The notes below the pieces were generated by a model that saw nothing but the letters and a program-made list of their open reading frames with translations, made no database searches and had not been told where the DNA came from. Positions 1 to 8,970 of a stretch of DNA of 64,000 nt are shown piece by piece (within the stretch, counting starts at the first letter, position 1; each line of letters starts with the position of its first letter). Source of the DNA: Schlesneria sp. DSM 10557. GTDB taxonomy: Bacteria > Planctomycetota > Planctomycetia > Planctomycetales > Planctomycetaceae. Both the position numbers and the translations under genes were made by a program. Location: positions 6,223,001 to 6,287,000 of the forward strand of contig NZ_CP124747.1 in the NCBI RefSeq assembly GCF_041860085.1, written 5' to 3'.

Positions 1-2285
1 TCCTTGGGATTCACACGGATGGCGATTGGCTCGGATACGACGATATCGACAAGATCCACGGGGGTCGCAATCTCGGTCGCTTTCTTGAGCCGATCGGCTG
101 CTGCGGCCACGGCAGCAACCGCGGATTTGTGTCGCGATACAGCGGCTTCGGCTGCCTGATCCGCTGCTGCCTTAAGATCTGCCGGAGCGGCCTTGGCATC
201 TTCTGCCAGTTTTGCGGCAGTTGCGGCCAGTGCGAGCTGTTCTTGTTCCGCCAGTTGATGGGCATTCTGAGCGGCGATGACCATTTCCGCCTGCCGTCGA
301 TATTTCGCCACAGCACTTCCGTAAAAGCCGATGAGATAATCGCCTGGCGGAGTTTTCATCGCTGCCAGATCGATTGTTGCTTGCGAGAAGTCGGCTGTCA
401 GTGGGACATCGAATGGAGGAAGATGTTCAAAACCCGCGCCAAACGCCTTCAACTGCATCGTGGCTCCCGAGAATTCGCAACGACGGATTTGAACGAGAGG
501 AATTGTCAGCTTTTCACCGGCTGTCGCTTCCACGACATTCTTTTGACTGGGGGCGATCGTGAGCGGAGCGTATTCGATACCGCTGACCGAAACGTGAACA
601 TCGGCTAACAGTCGCGGGCTGGGAATTTCGCTCCAGGAATCTGGAATCGGCCATGCCATGGATGCCAGTCGACAGGTTCGAGTGACCGTTGTCCCGTTGA
701 TCTGGGCGCTTCCCACAAAATTGGTGGTGGCGTGCGATCGAGGTGCGTCCTGATGAGTTGAAATCAGCATGACTCCCCGAGTTTTGCCCGCAGGAATTTT
801 CAATCCCTTAGCGGTCACTCCTTCTGGAAGTCCTGTCATTTGCAGGTCGATGTCGCCGTCGAATCCATCGCGTCGAACGACGACGACCTCCATCGCCATC
901 GTGCTACCGCCACGTAAGGCAATCGGCTTAGACAGGGCATTACGGTCTCCATTCCGTAGTTCCATGTGTAACGCCCACGAGACAAGAGCAAAGTCGGGAG
1001 CTGCTTTGCGAATGATCAGGCGATAGATGTTTCTGGGGTCATTTCGAGTTCCGCCAAACAAATCCGAAAGCTGCAGTCGATGAATCCCGTCTTCTTTGAT
1101 CTCGAGCTTCCCCAGGACGTCTGCGGATCCCGCATCGTAAGGAGGGCCATCATAGGCATAACCGTTACTGGAGACTCGTACAGGGCTCGGGATATCACTG
1201 AGCTCGGCGATATCCGTTAACGTTTCGTTGGTGCCAGACCTTGCGACGTGCTGGACAAGAACGGCAGGATCTGTGGGCAATCCGAGGCGTTCCGACGCCA
1301 CTTCAATCCACCAGATTTCACCCTTCTTCGCCTCAAACTCAAAAACGTCGACATCGGCTGCGGGAAAGAATTGTCCTGAAATATCGCACGGCAACGAGAT
1401 CTTCTGAGCTTTTGAATGGTCGTTATTCGGTTCAACCTCAGTCAAAGTGGCCTGGTCAGGAAGATCTGTGGGAGGCCACGAGAATGAACTGACAGAACGA
1501 GTCGATGGATGCCGCACAACTGGCTCCCCAATTGCCAATTCTCGCAAAACGAGCCGATAGAAGAATGCAGGTCCGCCACCAAATGTCATCTCGTGAACCT
1601 TGATGACATATTTGCCGTCATGGGGAGCAATAAAGTCCAGCAGCCCACTGCGCCGCTCAACCAACAGATCGTTACCGGAAGCGTCGGCGATAATCAGTAC
1701 TGCGTCCAGTTTCGAATCGATGCCGCGCGATGCGCATTCTGCAACGATGCGCTGGCCTTGTTTTGCTTCGAACACAAAATAGTCGACGGCTCGGAGACTC
1801 ATGACCGCGTTGCAAACAGAATTCAGTGGCAGTTCCATCGCGGTCGAAAGCGACGTGCACGGCTTTGTCTGGACCAATTCGGGCAATCGTCCTACGGAGA
1901 AGACTCGTGAGGATGAAATTCCCAAACGAGTCATCACTCGCGCTTCGTAGACATCCGTTGGACAGTCGCCTGCGATAGAGACAAGATATTTGTTTGGCTC
2001 TCTCTGCCCGTCGGCGTTGATCTTATGAACCGCAGTGATGCGTGAATCTGAGAAAATCAGCTCATCAGCTTCTTCGAGATTTTCACCACTGATCGTGATT
2101 TCGACCTTAGATCCCGTCGTACCACCCATTGGCATTGTGGTCAATAACCGCGGAGCAGGCAGGCATACCGACTGGGCAACGAGGGTTGTGTTCAGCCCTA
2201 CCAAGGCCAGACACAGCGATGATGCAAACGCGAGTTTGCAGACGCTAATGGCCACCGGGCCTCGTGATGAGAGTGCGAAGAGCAT
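1..2285 (-). CDS. Secreted planctomycete repeat protein, 3' end missing
   Basis: The reading frame is open for 761 codons from an ATG at 2285 to the left edge of the window without a stop, so the C-terminus is missing. The N-terminus has a signal-peptide-like hydrophobic stretch (about residues 12-37). An IPT/TIG-like segment follows (about residues 45-120, with the stretch TGSKVEITISGENLEEADEL). Two segments then resemble bacterial pre-peptidase C-terminal beta-sandwich domains: one around residues 150-230 containing DYFVFEAKQGQRIVAE, one around 300-370 containing EVEPNNDHSKAQKI and DVDVFEFEAKKGE. The last 100 residues are Ala/Lys/Glu-rich and probably coiled coil. It starts 10 bp after the stop of the DUF1549/DUF1553 gene, so the two are almost certainly one operon. 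This pairing is familiar in planctomycetes, but the role of the protein is unknown. Confidence 0.8.
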   Translation of the reverse strand, partial: MLFALSSRGPVAISVCKLAFASSLCLALVGLNTTLVAQSVCLPAPRLLTTMPMGGTTGSKVEITISGENLEEADELIFSDSRITAVHKINADGQREPNKYLVSIAGDCPTDVYEARVMTRLGISSSRVFSVGRLPELVQTKPCTSLSTAMELPLNSVCNAVMSLRAVDYFVFEAKQGQRIVAECASRGIDSKLDAVLIIADASGNDLLVERRSGLLDFIAPHDGKYVIKVHEMTFGGGPAFFYRLVLRELAIGEPVVRHPSTRSVSSFSWPPTDLPDQATLTEVEPNNDHSKAQKISLPCDISGQFFPAADVDVFEFEAKKGEIWWIEVASERLGLPTDPAVLVQHVARSGTNETLTDIAELSDIPSPVRVSSNGYAYDGPPYDAGSADVLGKLEIKEDGIHRLQLSDLFGGTRNDPRNIYRLIIRKAAPDFALVSWALHMELRNGDRNALSKPIALRGGSTMAMEVVVVRRDGFDGDIDLQMTGLPEGVTAKGLKIPAGKTRGVMLISTHQDAPRSHATTNFVGSAQINGTTVTRTCRLASMAWPIPDSWSEIPSPRLLADVHVSVSGIEYAPLTIAPSQKNVVEATAGEKLTIPLVQIRRCEFSGATMQLKAFGAGFEHLPPFDVPLTADFSQATIDLAAMKTPPGDYLIGFYGSAVAKYRRQAEMVIAAQNAHQLAEQEQLALAATAAKLAEDAKAAPADLKAAADQAAEAAVSRHKSAVAAVAAAADRLKKATEIATPVDLVDIVVSEPIAIRVNPK

Positions 2286-2295
2286 CTTCGTTTGC

Positions 2296-4527
2296 CTAAT
2301 GATTGAACAAGAATTCTTTGGTATTGATCAAAGCCCAGATCAAATCTTGAAAATTTTCTCTCGCAGCCTTTTGTGCATCGACGGGTTGACCGTCGGCACC
2401 GACCTGCGGTTCGGTCAAAAAATCGATCGCCGTCTTCAGTTCATCGGGCCGAGGTTCACGTGAGAATGCAGACAGATACAGTTCCCGAATTTTCTCATCG
2501 ACTGGTTTCTCTTCTTTGGCGAGTCGCTCGGCTCGACCGTTTGGATTGGCCAGTTTTGACTTCATCTCGGCCGAATTGATCAGGTGCAAGCTTTGGGCGA
2601 GGCTAGAGGAATTAACACGTTCGCATTCACAGACACTTTCACCTTCGGGTCGTCCAAAAACCCGCAGAAACATGGACGATCGATTGTAACTATTGTCAGG
2701 TAAGGCCACAGCTCGTGTTCCCGGCGGCAGGTTTGGAAAGTCCGTGGGGCTGTCTGTCAGTTGATCGATGGCGTCAAGCAGAACCTCTGCCTGTAACCGT
2801 CGCGGGTAGTACCGCGAGTAATCTTGACGGTCTGCGATGTTGTGGGCATTCGGAATCTCGCTGAGCTGATATGTTTGGGAACGCGTCAGTGTGCGGACCA
2901 AATCTTTCAAATCGAATCCGCTGGAGATGAAGTGTTTTTCCAGTGCCGAAAGCAGCACGGGATTCGTCGGTGGATTGGTATCGCGGATGTCGTCTTCGGG
3001 CTCGATCAATCCTCGTTGGAAAAAGTGCTTCCAATATCGGTTGACCAATGATTTAGCGAAGTACGGATTCTGCGGGGAACTCATCCAATCAGCCAGTCGC
3101 AGCCGAGGATCTTCATCGGGCATGATCTCAGGAGCAGGGTCCCCTAGTGCCGCGGGTTTTAGCCGGACTCCCGTTTTCACATTGGTCGCCATCGCGATAC
3201 CACGCTTGTGAAAAATCATGTCTTCGCCACGGGTTGACGACGGTTTTCTACCAACTTGAGTGAAAAAAGCGGCCAGCGAGTAGTAGTCGTCCTGACTCCA
3301 TCGCTCAAACGGATGATGGTGGCATTGGGCACACTGCATCCGAACGCCCAGAAACAGCTGAGCCACGTCTTCGATCTGTTGTTTCGGGTCTTTGACGCGC
3401 TTGTACCAGGCGACCGGCGGATTGCCGATCACGCTCCCTGTAGCCCCCAACAGCTCTCGCACGAATTGATCATACGGCTTGTTTGCCAGCAGACTATCAC
3501 GGACCCAGGAATGAAAGGCAAAATTGGAGACGATGTCACTGGTATCGTCGCGTCGATTTTTGAGCAGGGCTGTCCACTTACTCGCGAAAAAATCTGCATA
3601 GTCAGAACTTTGCAATAAGGCATCGATGATTCGATCTCGCTTATTGACATCTTCGTCTGCCAGAAATCTCTTCACTTCCTCTGCGGTTGGTAAGCGCCCC
3701 CCAATATCAAGTGAAACTCTTCGGAGAAACGTGGCGTCATCGCAGACGGCTGACGGAGGAACGCCGATCTCTTTCAGGTTAGAGAAAACCAATTCATCGA
3801 CGAAATTTTTGGCTGCGGGGACGTATTCGACCGGGGCACCTAATGGGACCGAAGCGCTATACACCGCCACATGCCCCTGGTAGCGGACCATAATCGCGAC
3901 ATTTCCGGAAATGTCCTGGATTTTCACCAACCCCTGAGGCGTCACCTCTGCCATCGCCCTGTCGCTGGATTCATACAGCGCCAATTCGGTGACATCGCGA
4001 CTCGTGCCATCGGAATATCGAGCGATCGCACACAACTGTTGCTGGTCATTAGGTTTGAGTGAACCACGACTCGGTTGAAGTTCGAATGAAACGAACTTAG
4101 GGGCACTGTCATTGTCGTAAACAGCCCCCTGCCGAATCCAATCCCGCAGTAATGCATAGCCGGGCGACGAGTGTTCGAGTCGTACGCCACCGCCGTGCGG
4201 AAGCTGACCTGAGGCCTTCTTTAACAGCAAGCTTTGTTCGGGCGCTGACGTAAACAACCGTCGGCCACGCCCTTCTTTCACGAGGTGTTCAAAATCTTCT
4301 TGGGGTTCGAAACCGAGCAAAGACAATTGAAAGCCGTTCTGACCGTTGCCTGCTTTCGCATGGCAAGCCCCCGAGTTGCACCCTGCCTTTGTCAGTACTT
4401 GAACGACATCGTTCACAAAACTGACAGGTTGCTCACCTGCTGCTCCCACGGAAACTGCACTCAGAACGTAAGCGAGTCCCGCAATGGAAAGGACTCGAAA
4501 TCGAAGACCTAAAGGAGAACAGGACAT
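2296..4527 (-). CDS. DUF1549/DUF1553 (PSD1-type) protein with cytochrome-c-like motifs and an Ig-like domain
   Basis: A 743-residue secreted protein. It has an N-terminal signal peptide (about 1-30), then a planctomycete cytochrome-c-like segment with Cys50, Cys55 and His56 (CNSGACH). A bacterial Ig-like (Big_2) stretch lies at about 150-230. The DUF1549 domain lies at about 240-430 and carries a heme-c type motif, CAQCHHHPFERW. The DUF1553 domain fills the C-terminus (LADWMSSPQNPYFAKSLVNRYW onward). This domain order is a planctomycete hallmark. Known family features suggest a periplasmic heme protein, possibly part of polysaccharide degradation, but the reaction is not established. The gene lies just upstream of the partial repeat protein at 1-2285 and is probably co-transcribed with it. 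Confidence 0.93.
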   Translation of the reverse strand: MSCSPLGLRFRVLSIAGLAYVLSAVSVGAAGEQPVSFVNDVVQVLTKAGCNSGACHAKAGNGQNGFQLSLLGFEPQEDFEHLVKEGRGRRLFTSAPEQSLLLKKASGQLPHGGGVRLEHSSPGYALLRDWIRQGAVYDNDSAPKFVSFELQPSRGSLKPNDQQQLCAIARYSDGTSRDVTELALYESSDRAMAEVTPQGLVKIQDISGNVAIMVRYQGHVAVYSASVPLGAPVEYVPAAKNFVDELVFSNLKEIGVPPSAVCDDATFLRRVSLDIGGRLPTAEEVKRFLADEDVNKRDRIIDALLQSSDYADFFASKWTALLKNRRDDTSDIVSNFAFHSWVRDSLLANKPYDQFVRELLGATGSVIGNPPVAWYKRVKDPKQQIEDVAQLFLGVRMQCAQCHHHPFERWSQDDYYSLAAFFTQVGRKPSSTRGEDMIFHKRGIAMATNVKTGVRLKPAALGDPAPEIMPDEDPRLRLADWMSSPQNPYFAKSLVNRYWKHFFQRGLIEPEDDIRDTNPPTNPVLLSALEKHFISSGFDLKDLVRTLTRSQTYQLSEIPNAHNIADRQDYSRYYPRRLQAEVLLDAIDQLTDSPTDFPNLPPGTRAVALPDNSYNRSSMFLRVFGRPEGESVCECERVNSSSLAQSLHLINSAEMKSKLANPNGRAERLAKEEKPVDEKIRELYLSAFSREPRPDELKTAIDFLTEPQVGADGQPVDAQKAARENFQDLIWALINTKEFLFNH

Positions 4528-5006
4528 TTCATTTCCATTCGAGGTCGAAATCGCACCGCGATCGATTGTAGCTCATCCATCGGGTCAGCTGAATGCAACG
4601 CATCAAAAAATATCGACGTGAATGAGAATATGCTCGTAAACCATGGACTCCGTTTGTGAACGCCAGGGTCATGGGGGACAGGGCATATCCTGTTGTGCCG
4701 CAGGCAGAGCGGGACCGGCTGGGATTTGCCGTCAGCAGCGTTCTGAACCATAGCCACAAGTCCGGAGGTTTGGATGTCCAAGCTCAAGGTGCTGCGGATT
4801 GTTTCGGGCGCTGCTTGCTGCGGTGCATCTGCTGTCGGTTAGGGGAGAAACGTGGAGCGAGGTAGCCAGATCAGATTGCGGGACTAGACGTTCGTAGAGC
4901 TTTGCAGGATGCGGGGGCACTGCATATCTGCGTGCTTGTCAAGTTTGAGGTGGGTCGAGTCGGCATTGAATAGGGGTTTTGGGACGCGCGAAATCAAAGG
5001 AACTTT

Positions 5007-5043
5007 GGCGAGGAACTGTGCGGGCCGTGTCCCCAGCACCTCC
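5007..5043 (+). repeat. Imperfect direct repeat, copy A
   Basis: Shares the pattern ggcgaggaac-(5 nt)-gggc-(c/t)-gtgtcc-cagcacct with copy B at 5182-5217. The copies are 175 bases apart and sit on either side of the large palindrome. Only a few positions differ, including one inserted c in copy A. Confidence 0.6.
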
Positions 5044-5113
5044 CATTCTGTGCTCGGGCTATCTACTGGCCCTTCGAGGTCGGAGTAGGTTTGGGTGACC
5101 CGCATCCGTTCGT

Positions 5114-5168
5114 GCCGACGGGGACGTCGGCGGTCCCGGGATCGCCGACGTCCTCGTCGGCTTTTTTT
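5114..5168 (+). terminator. Long GC-rich palindrome followed by T7
   Basis: A 19-base arm (5114-5132) pairs with 5143-5161 with a single G-U wobble. The 10-base centre is itself palindromic (tcccggga), so almost the whole 48 bases can fold. Seven T follow at 5162-5168, the form of an intrinsic terminator for plus-strand transcription. No plus-strand gene is recognised upstream, so it could equally be part of a repeat element. Confidence 0.5.
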
Positions 5169-5181
5169 AATCTCCACCCAA

Positions 5182-5217
5182 GGCGAGGAACAGAACGGGC
5201 TGTGTCCCAGCACCTAC
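5182..5217 (+). repeat. Imperfect direct repeat, copy B
   Basis: Second copy of the repeat described at 5007-5043. It begins 14 bases after the T tract that follows the palindrome. Confidence 0.6.
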
Positions 5218-5448
5218 CTGCTCATGAGAAGACTTCGCGGGTTTCGCTGCGGTCGTAGTGACGGTGCTGGCCCGAGGCGGTGGTCGATGCCTTTCTTGAT
5301 GCAGCAACCTCTCGTGCAGTTTGCGACCGGTCTGGTCATGTCGGCCCGCGCGTCGAGCAGCAACGATGCAGGAAATTGATCCGTTTCATCATTTCTGTCG
5401 TGTCGCGCGGGAGTGTCGCGACGGATGCCGTTGCGATTGGATTTTGCG

Positions 5449-5955
5449 TTACTCGGGGTAGTCGGCGTAGATCAGGGGTGGGGCGTGGTCTGGTTCTCGT
5501 TCGGCGAGGATGCGGATGGTGTAGCCGCCGTAGCATTTTCCGTTTTCGTGGATCATCCAGTCGGACACCGCGGACCGATCGACTTTGACCGTGTCTCCGA
5601 ACTTGAGGCGTGAGATTTCGACGGGGTCATTTGCGCAGGTCGCGGTAATCTGGTTGGCGTCAATCTTGGTGGGAGTAAACCAAATGTGTTCCAGTCCATC
5701 GTGATCTGTTTTGAGGCCCAGTTTGATGCTGTAACCTTCAATATCCAGCCGCTGCCAATTCTTTTCGAACTGGTGGAATGTCTCCTTGGCTTTCTGCATC
5801 GCCGCGTTCATTTCCTCGTCGGAGTCTTCGATCCGTGTCACCCGATGCGGAACGTCGGGAAGCTGGTTCCGCGTGTCGCATCCAGTGGTGAGTACCACGG
5901 ACACGGACACGGACAGGGACATGGACAGGAACATTGCGGTTGTGACGTATCTCAA
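5449..5955 (-). CDS. DUF2314-domain lipoprotein
   Basis: I chose the TTG at 5955 because it follows a GAGGAG ribosome binding site by six bases. It gives a clean lipoprotein signal: MRYVTTAMFLSMSLSVSVSV then VLTTGC, a slightly weak lipobox with Cys about 26. The mature part has a short helical region rich in charged residues, then a DUF2314 (YegJ-like) domain from about residue 75 to the end, recognised by HIWFTPTKI, the ANDP stretch, KFGDTVKVDRSAVSDWMI and GYTIRIL. The protein is 168 residues. It is the last gene of a minus-strand chain with the TPR and AAA+ genes, 22 bases after the preceding small ORF. The function of DUF2314 proteins is unknown. Confidence 0.8.
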   Translation of the reverse strand: MRYVTTAMFLSMSLSVSVSVVLTTGCDTRNQLPDVPHRVTRIEDSDEEMNAAMQKAKETFHQFEKNWQRLDIEGYSIKLGLKTDHDGLEHIWFTPTKIDANQITATCANDPVEISRLKFGDTVKVDRSAVSDWMIHENGKCYGGYTIRILAEREPDHAPPLIYADYPE

Positions 5956-5977
5956 TGGAATCTCCTCGATCAATAAG

Positions 5978-6289
5978 TCATTTGGCCGACACTTCCACCC
6001 CAAGGGGCCGGACTCCTTCGTCGTCCCCTTCCCTCCTGGGTGTTGTACCATCGATTCTGGACCTTACCGTCGACTCCGCCGAGACAGTCGATTCTGCTAC
6101 GGAGGATTCTGCTACTAGCGACGCTGCCACCGTCTCCTCTGCTACCGGCTCGTCTGCACCGGTGGGGAACAGCTTGTCGTGTCCTTGGGCTTGGGGAAGG
6201 CTGCCACTCCGAATTGACGACCGGCGACGTGCTAACTCTGTGGCGAGGCAGATACCTGAATCGGTTCGAAGCGGAACGGGCGTGTTCAT
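5978..6289 (-). CDS. Possible small Ala/Val/Glu/Ser-rich protein
   Basis: A 103-codon frame starts with an ATG immediately after the TGA of the TPR membrane protein (TGAATG) and stops 22 bases before the DUF2314 start. It fits the gap in the operon exactly. The product has no signal peptide or membrane segment. Residues about 45-75 form an Ala/Val/Glu/Ser/Thr repeat built on units like VAES and VAEE, matching repeated gtagcaga units in the DNA. I recognise no family. It could be a real, fast-evolving operon member or a chance frame in a low-complexity spacer. Confidence 0.35.
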   Translation of the reverse strand: MNTPVPLRTDSGICLATELARRRSSIRSGSLPQAQGHDKLFPTGADEPVAEETVAASLVAESSVAESTVSAESTVRSRIDGTTPRREGDDEGVRPLGVEVSAK

Positions 6290-7624
6290 TCAGCTTCGAC
6301 CTGATCTGAGACTCGATCCGGCACTGAGCCAGGTTGAGAGGACGATTCCCCAGACGGAATATCGGAACCACTGTGATGATTTTGCCCCCGCAGCTCTGAT
6401 GTGCTGTTCCAGTTCCTGAGGGAGTGTTGGCTCACGCAGGACCGGGTTGATTCTGTTTGCGAAATCCCAGGTCGTGTAGGTCGCCATCAGAATGCAGATC
6501 GCGACGCCCAATGTGTAGACGGCGAACAGCGTTCGATGTTCAGGACTCTGCCGAAAGGTGGCGGACAGCGGTAGCATCAGCCCCAGATACAACAGTCCCG
6601 TTTTCCAGAAGACCGGGGCGATTGCGAGGTCGTAAAGGAAAGAGACTGAAGCGACCAGCAGGCCCATGACCAGGCAGGCGCCGATCAGCATTGATTCCAG
6701 GCGTTCGCTCGGACTGAGAATCAGCCGGCCGAAGGAGTCGGTTTGCAGGACCAGATTGAACAACGACGGAGCGGTCCAGGTCATCCAGACGAACAGGACG
6801 TAGACGAGGCTGATGGGCCCCGCCAGTGGCTCAAGCATTGGAGCCATTCGCATGAGGCTTGTGAGGGCAAACTGGCCGAAAACCATTCCCAGGACCAGGG
6901 CGAATCGGACATTGGGAGGGAAGCGGGTCATCCAGAGAAAGAATTTCAGTAACCAGCCGTAAAGGAAGAATCGCCCCTTCATGGCTTCTACCATGCCCAG
7001 CCGCGCCCACTCCAGATTCGGTTCCAGCCGTAATGCTTCGCGAAAATGCGTCGCGGCGTCAGCAGGAAGTCCCTGGTGCAGTTTCGTCCAACCCTGATTG
7101 GCGTGAGTGACGGCGTCCTCGGGATTCCGGCTCAGCGTGGCGTCGATGGACTGGCCGGCCTCGTCTTTACGACCGAGATTGACGAGTGCAACCGCTCGCA
7201 TGTTATTGCAGTTGACGTGATCCGGGTCACATTCCAGTCCTTGTTCGGCCGCCTCCAGCGCTTGCGTCCAGCGATATTGTCCCGCTTCGATGCTCGCCAG
7301 AATACCGAAGTGATCTGCGTCCCAGGGTTCGAGATGAATGGCTTCTTCAATTGCTGTCCGGGCTTCTTTCCAGCGCCGCCGATGTCGCTGGATTGCTGCG
7401 AGTGCATAGAAGCCTAAGGCCTCTTGCGGTGCCTCCCCGATCGCGGCTTCCGCTTCCGTGATCGCTTCGTCCAGCTTGTCCTGCATGTACAGGCACAGGG
7501 CGAGCAACGCGTGCGCGGTGGGCGCATCGGTCCCTTCCGCCAGGGCCAACCGCAGCTCGTCCTCGGCCAGGCTGTAGCGATGCTGCTGGTACAGAAGTTG
7601 CGCACGACTGATGTGGATGCTCAT
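6290..7624 (-). CDS. TPR protein with C-terminal membrane domain
   Basis: The start is placed at ATG 7624, which overlaps the TGA of the AAA+ gene in an ATGA junction; the longer frame has no such support. The 444-residue product begins with about six tetratricopeptide repeats (residues 1-205, for example AEDELRLALAEGTDAPTAHA and AATHFREALRLEPNLEWA). A hydrophobic half follows, with roughly five or six membrane segments between about 215 and 400, and a last one near 415-435. The TPR part would face one side of the membrane as a docking surface. Translational coupling to the TPR-AAA+ ATPase suggests that the two products interact. No family with a known function is recognised. Confidence 0.85.
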   Translation of the reverse strand: MSIHISRAQLLYQQHRYSLAEDELRLALAEGTDAPTAHALLALCLYMQDKLDEAITEAEAAIGEAPQEALGFYALAAIQRHRRRWKEARTAIEEAIHLEPWDADHFGILASIEAGQYRWTQALEAAEQGLECDPDHVNCNNMRAVALVNLGRKDEAGQSIDATLSRNPEDAVTHANQGWTKLHQGLPADAATHFREALRLEPNLEWARLGMVEAMKGRFFLYGWLLKFFLWMTRFPPNVRFALVLGMVFGQFALTSLMRMAPMLEPLAGPISLVYVLFVWMTWTAPSLFNLVLQTDSFGRLILSPSERLESMLIGACLVMGLLVASVSFLYDLAIAPVFWKTGLLYLGLMLPLSATFRQSPEHRTLFAVYTLGVAICILMATYTTWDFANRINPVLREPTLPQELEQHIRAAGAKSSQWFRYSVWGIVLSTWLSAGSSLRSGRS

Positions 7625-8970
7625 TTGAGTTTCAAGTACTTGAGGATATCGTCGTACAGACCACCCTGGTTGGAATACAGTGCATAATTGCGGGCTGACG
7701 TGAACCATTCTTTTGTCGAGGGTCGCAGGCTGGCAGCTGCGGAAACCAGATCCCCGGTTGTGATGGGAATCGGCCGCATTGTCTTCATTGCTTCCCGCAG
7801 CTTTGCTTCGACCGTCTGATCGACGATGGCCTTCATATCAGCCCCGGAGAAGTCCTTTGTTTTTCGAGCCACCTGTCCGTGGTCAATGGTCTCGACCGGC
7901 TTGCCCGTCAGGTGCAATCGCAGGATGTCTGCGCGAGCCGGTTCATCGGGTGGTGGAACGAACAGGATACGGTCGAATCGGCCGGGACGCCGAAATGCCG
8001 GATCCAGGTGCCAGGGTGCGTTGGTCGCTGCCAGAATCAACACCCCTTCATTCGACGATTTGGCGCCGTCGAGTTCCGCCAGGAACTGATTCACCAGATG
8101 CCGAGAGGCACTCGTCTTCATATCTGTACGACTGGCACCCAGGGCATCCACTTCGTCGAAGAACAGGACACACGGTTGATGCGACCGGGCATAGTCGAAG
8201 AGCTCGTGCAGTTTCTTCTCGCTGTTTCCAATCCACATATCCAGGACATCGTTGATCCCGATGCAGATGAATTCGGCATTGATTTCGCCCGCCGTGGCCC
8301 GTGCAAGGTGCGTCTTGCCGCAGCCCGGGGGGCCGTACATCAGGATTCCGCCGCCGATTGTCTTCCCGTAGGCCGCGAACATCTCGCGATGCTGCAGCGG
8401 GTAAATAATCTTCATGCGAATTTCTTCTTTGAGGGCGTCCATGCCGCCGACCGACCCAAAGTTGATCTTCGGACGCTCGACGGAACTGAGGGACGGCGAC
8501 GAGGAGTCGTCATCACCATTCCAGGCCGCTCGAACTTTCCCCTCAACGACGTCTGACGTTTCATCGGCGTCTACTCCCAGTTCTGCAGCGAAGACAGGGT
8601 CGCGCAGCGATTCGTCCTCGCTGACGGCGCGACGATACTCGGTCACCGCGAACTCGATATCCCCCTGCTGAAACAGTAATCGCGAATGGAGCAGATAGGC
8701 GGCTGCGGGGGTATCCCGGTCTTTAATCAGTTGTTCGACGATCACAATCGCGTGGGACGATTTTCCCTGTTGCTCAAACGCGCGCGCCAGTCCCAGCTTC
8801 AGTTCCGCATTGTTCCGATCGCGAGAGAGGGCTTCGCGGAATTCCTGTTCGGCTTCATCCGCGCGCCCGAAACCCAGCAGCGTCTCTGCCAGCAGTTTTC
8901 GCAGAGGGACGTTGTCGGGTGTCTGAGCAAGGGCCTCTCGCAAACCGCGAATGCTGTCATCTCCAGCCAA
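7621..8970 (-). CDS. AAA+ ATPase with N-terminal TPRs
   Basis: The start is placed at TTG 8970, preceded by AAGGAAAG eight bases upstream. An in-frame TTG at 9000 has no ribosome binding site. Residues 1-135 form three or four TPR-like helical repeats. A linker of about 45 residues follows, then a classical AAA module (about 170-400). It has Walker A GPPGCGKT, Walker B CVLFFDEVDAL, and the second region of homology FRRPGRFDRILF with both arginine fingers. The module resembles Cdc48, spastin and FtsH ATPase domains, but no protease domain follows, so it is probably a remodelling ATPase that recruits partners through the TPRs. It overlaps the downstream TPR membrane protein by four bases. Confidence 0.9.
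   Translation of the reverse strand: MAGDDSIRGLREALAQTPDNVPLRKLLAETLLGFGRADEAEQEFREALSRDRNNAELKLGLARAFEQQGKSSHAIVIVEQLIKDRDTPAAAYLLHSRLLFQQGDIEFAVTEYRRAVSEDESLRDPVFAAELGVDADETSDVVEGKVRAAWNGDDDSSSPSLSSVERPKINFGSVGGMDALKEEIRMKIIYPLQHREMFAAYGKTIGGGILMYGPPGCGKTHLARATAGEINAEFICIGINDVLDMWIGNSEKKLHELFDYARSHQPCVLFFDEVDALGASRTDMKTSASRHLVNQFLAELDGAKSSNEGVLILAATNAPWHLDPAFRRPGRFDRILFVPPPDEPARADILRLHLTGKPVETIDHGQVARKTKDFSGADMKAIVDQTVEAKLREAMKTMRPIPITTGDLVSAAASLRPSTKEWFTSARNYALYSNQGGLYDDILKYLKLK

Larger units (their letters stand above)
4528..5448. other. Non-coding stretch with repeats
   Basis: About 920 bases lie between the start of the DUF1549 gene and the stop of the DUF2314 gene. Short open frames here match no family I recognise and lack convincing ribosome binding sites. 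It contains a 48-base near-perfect palindrome at 5114-5161 followed by seven T, flanked by an imperfect direct repeat at 5007-5043 and 5182-5217. It may hold remnants of a decayed mobile or intergenic repeat. Confidence 0.6.

Noticed and set aside
4509..4787. Minus-strand 92-codon frame just upstream of the DUF1549 gene
   Set aside because: No family, no ribosome binding site, and overlapping frames of equal length in the same region.
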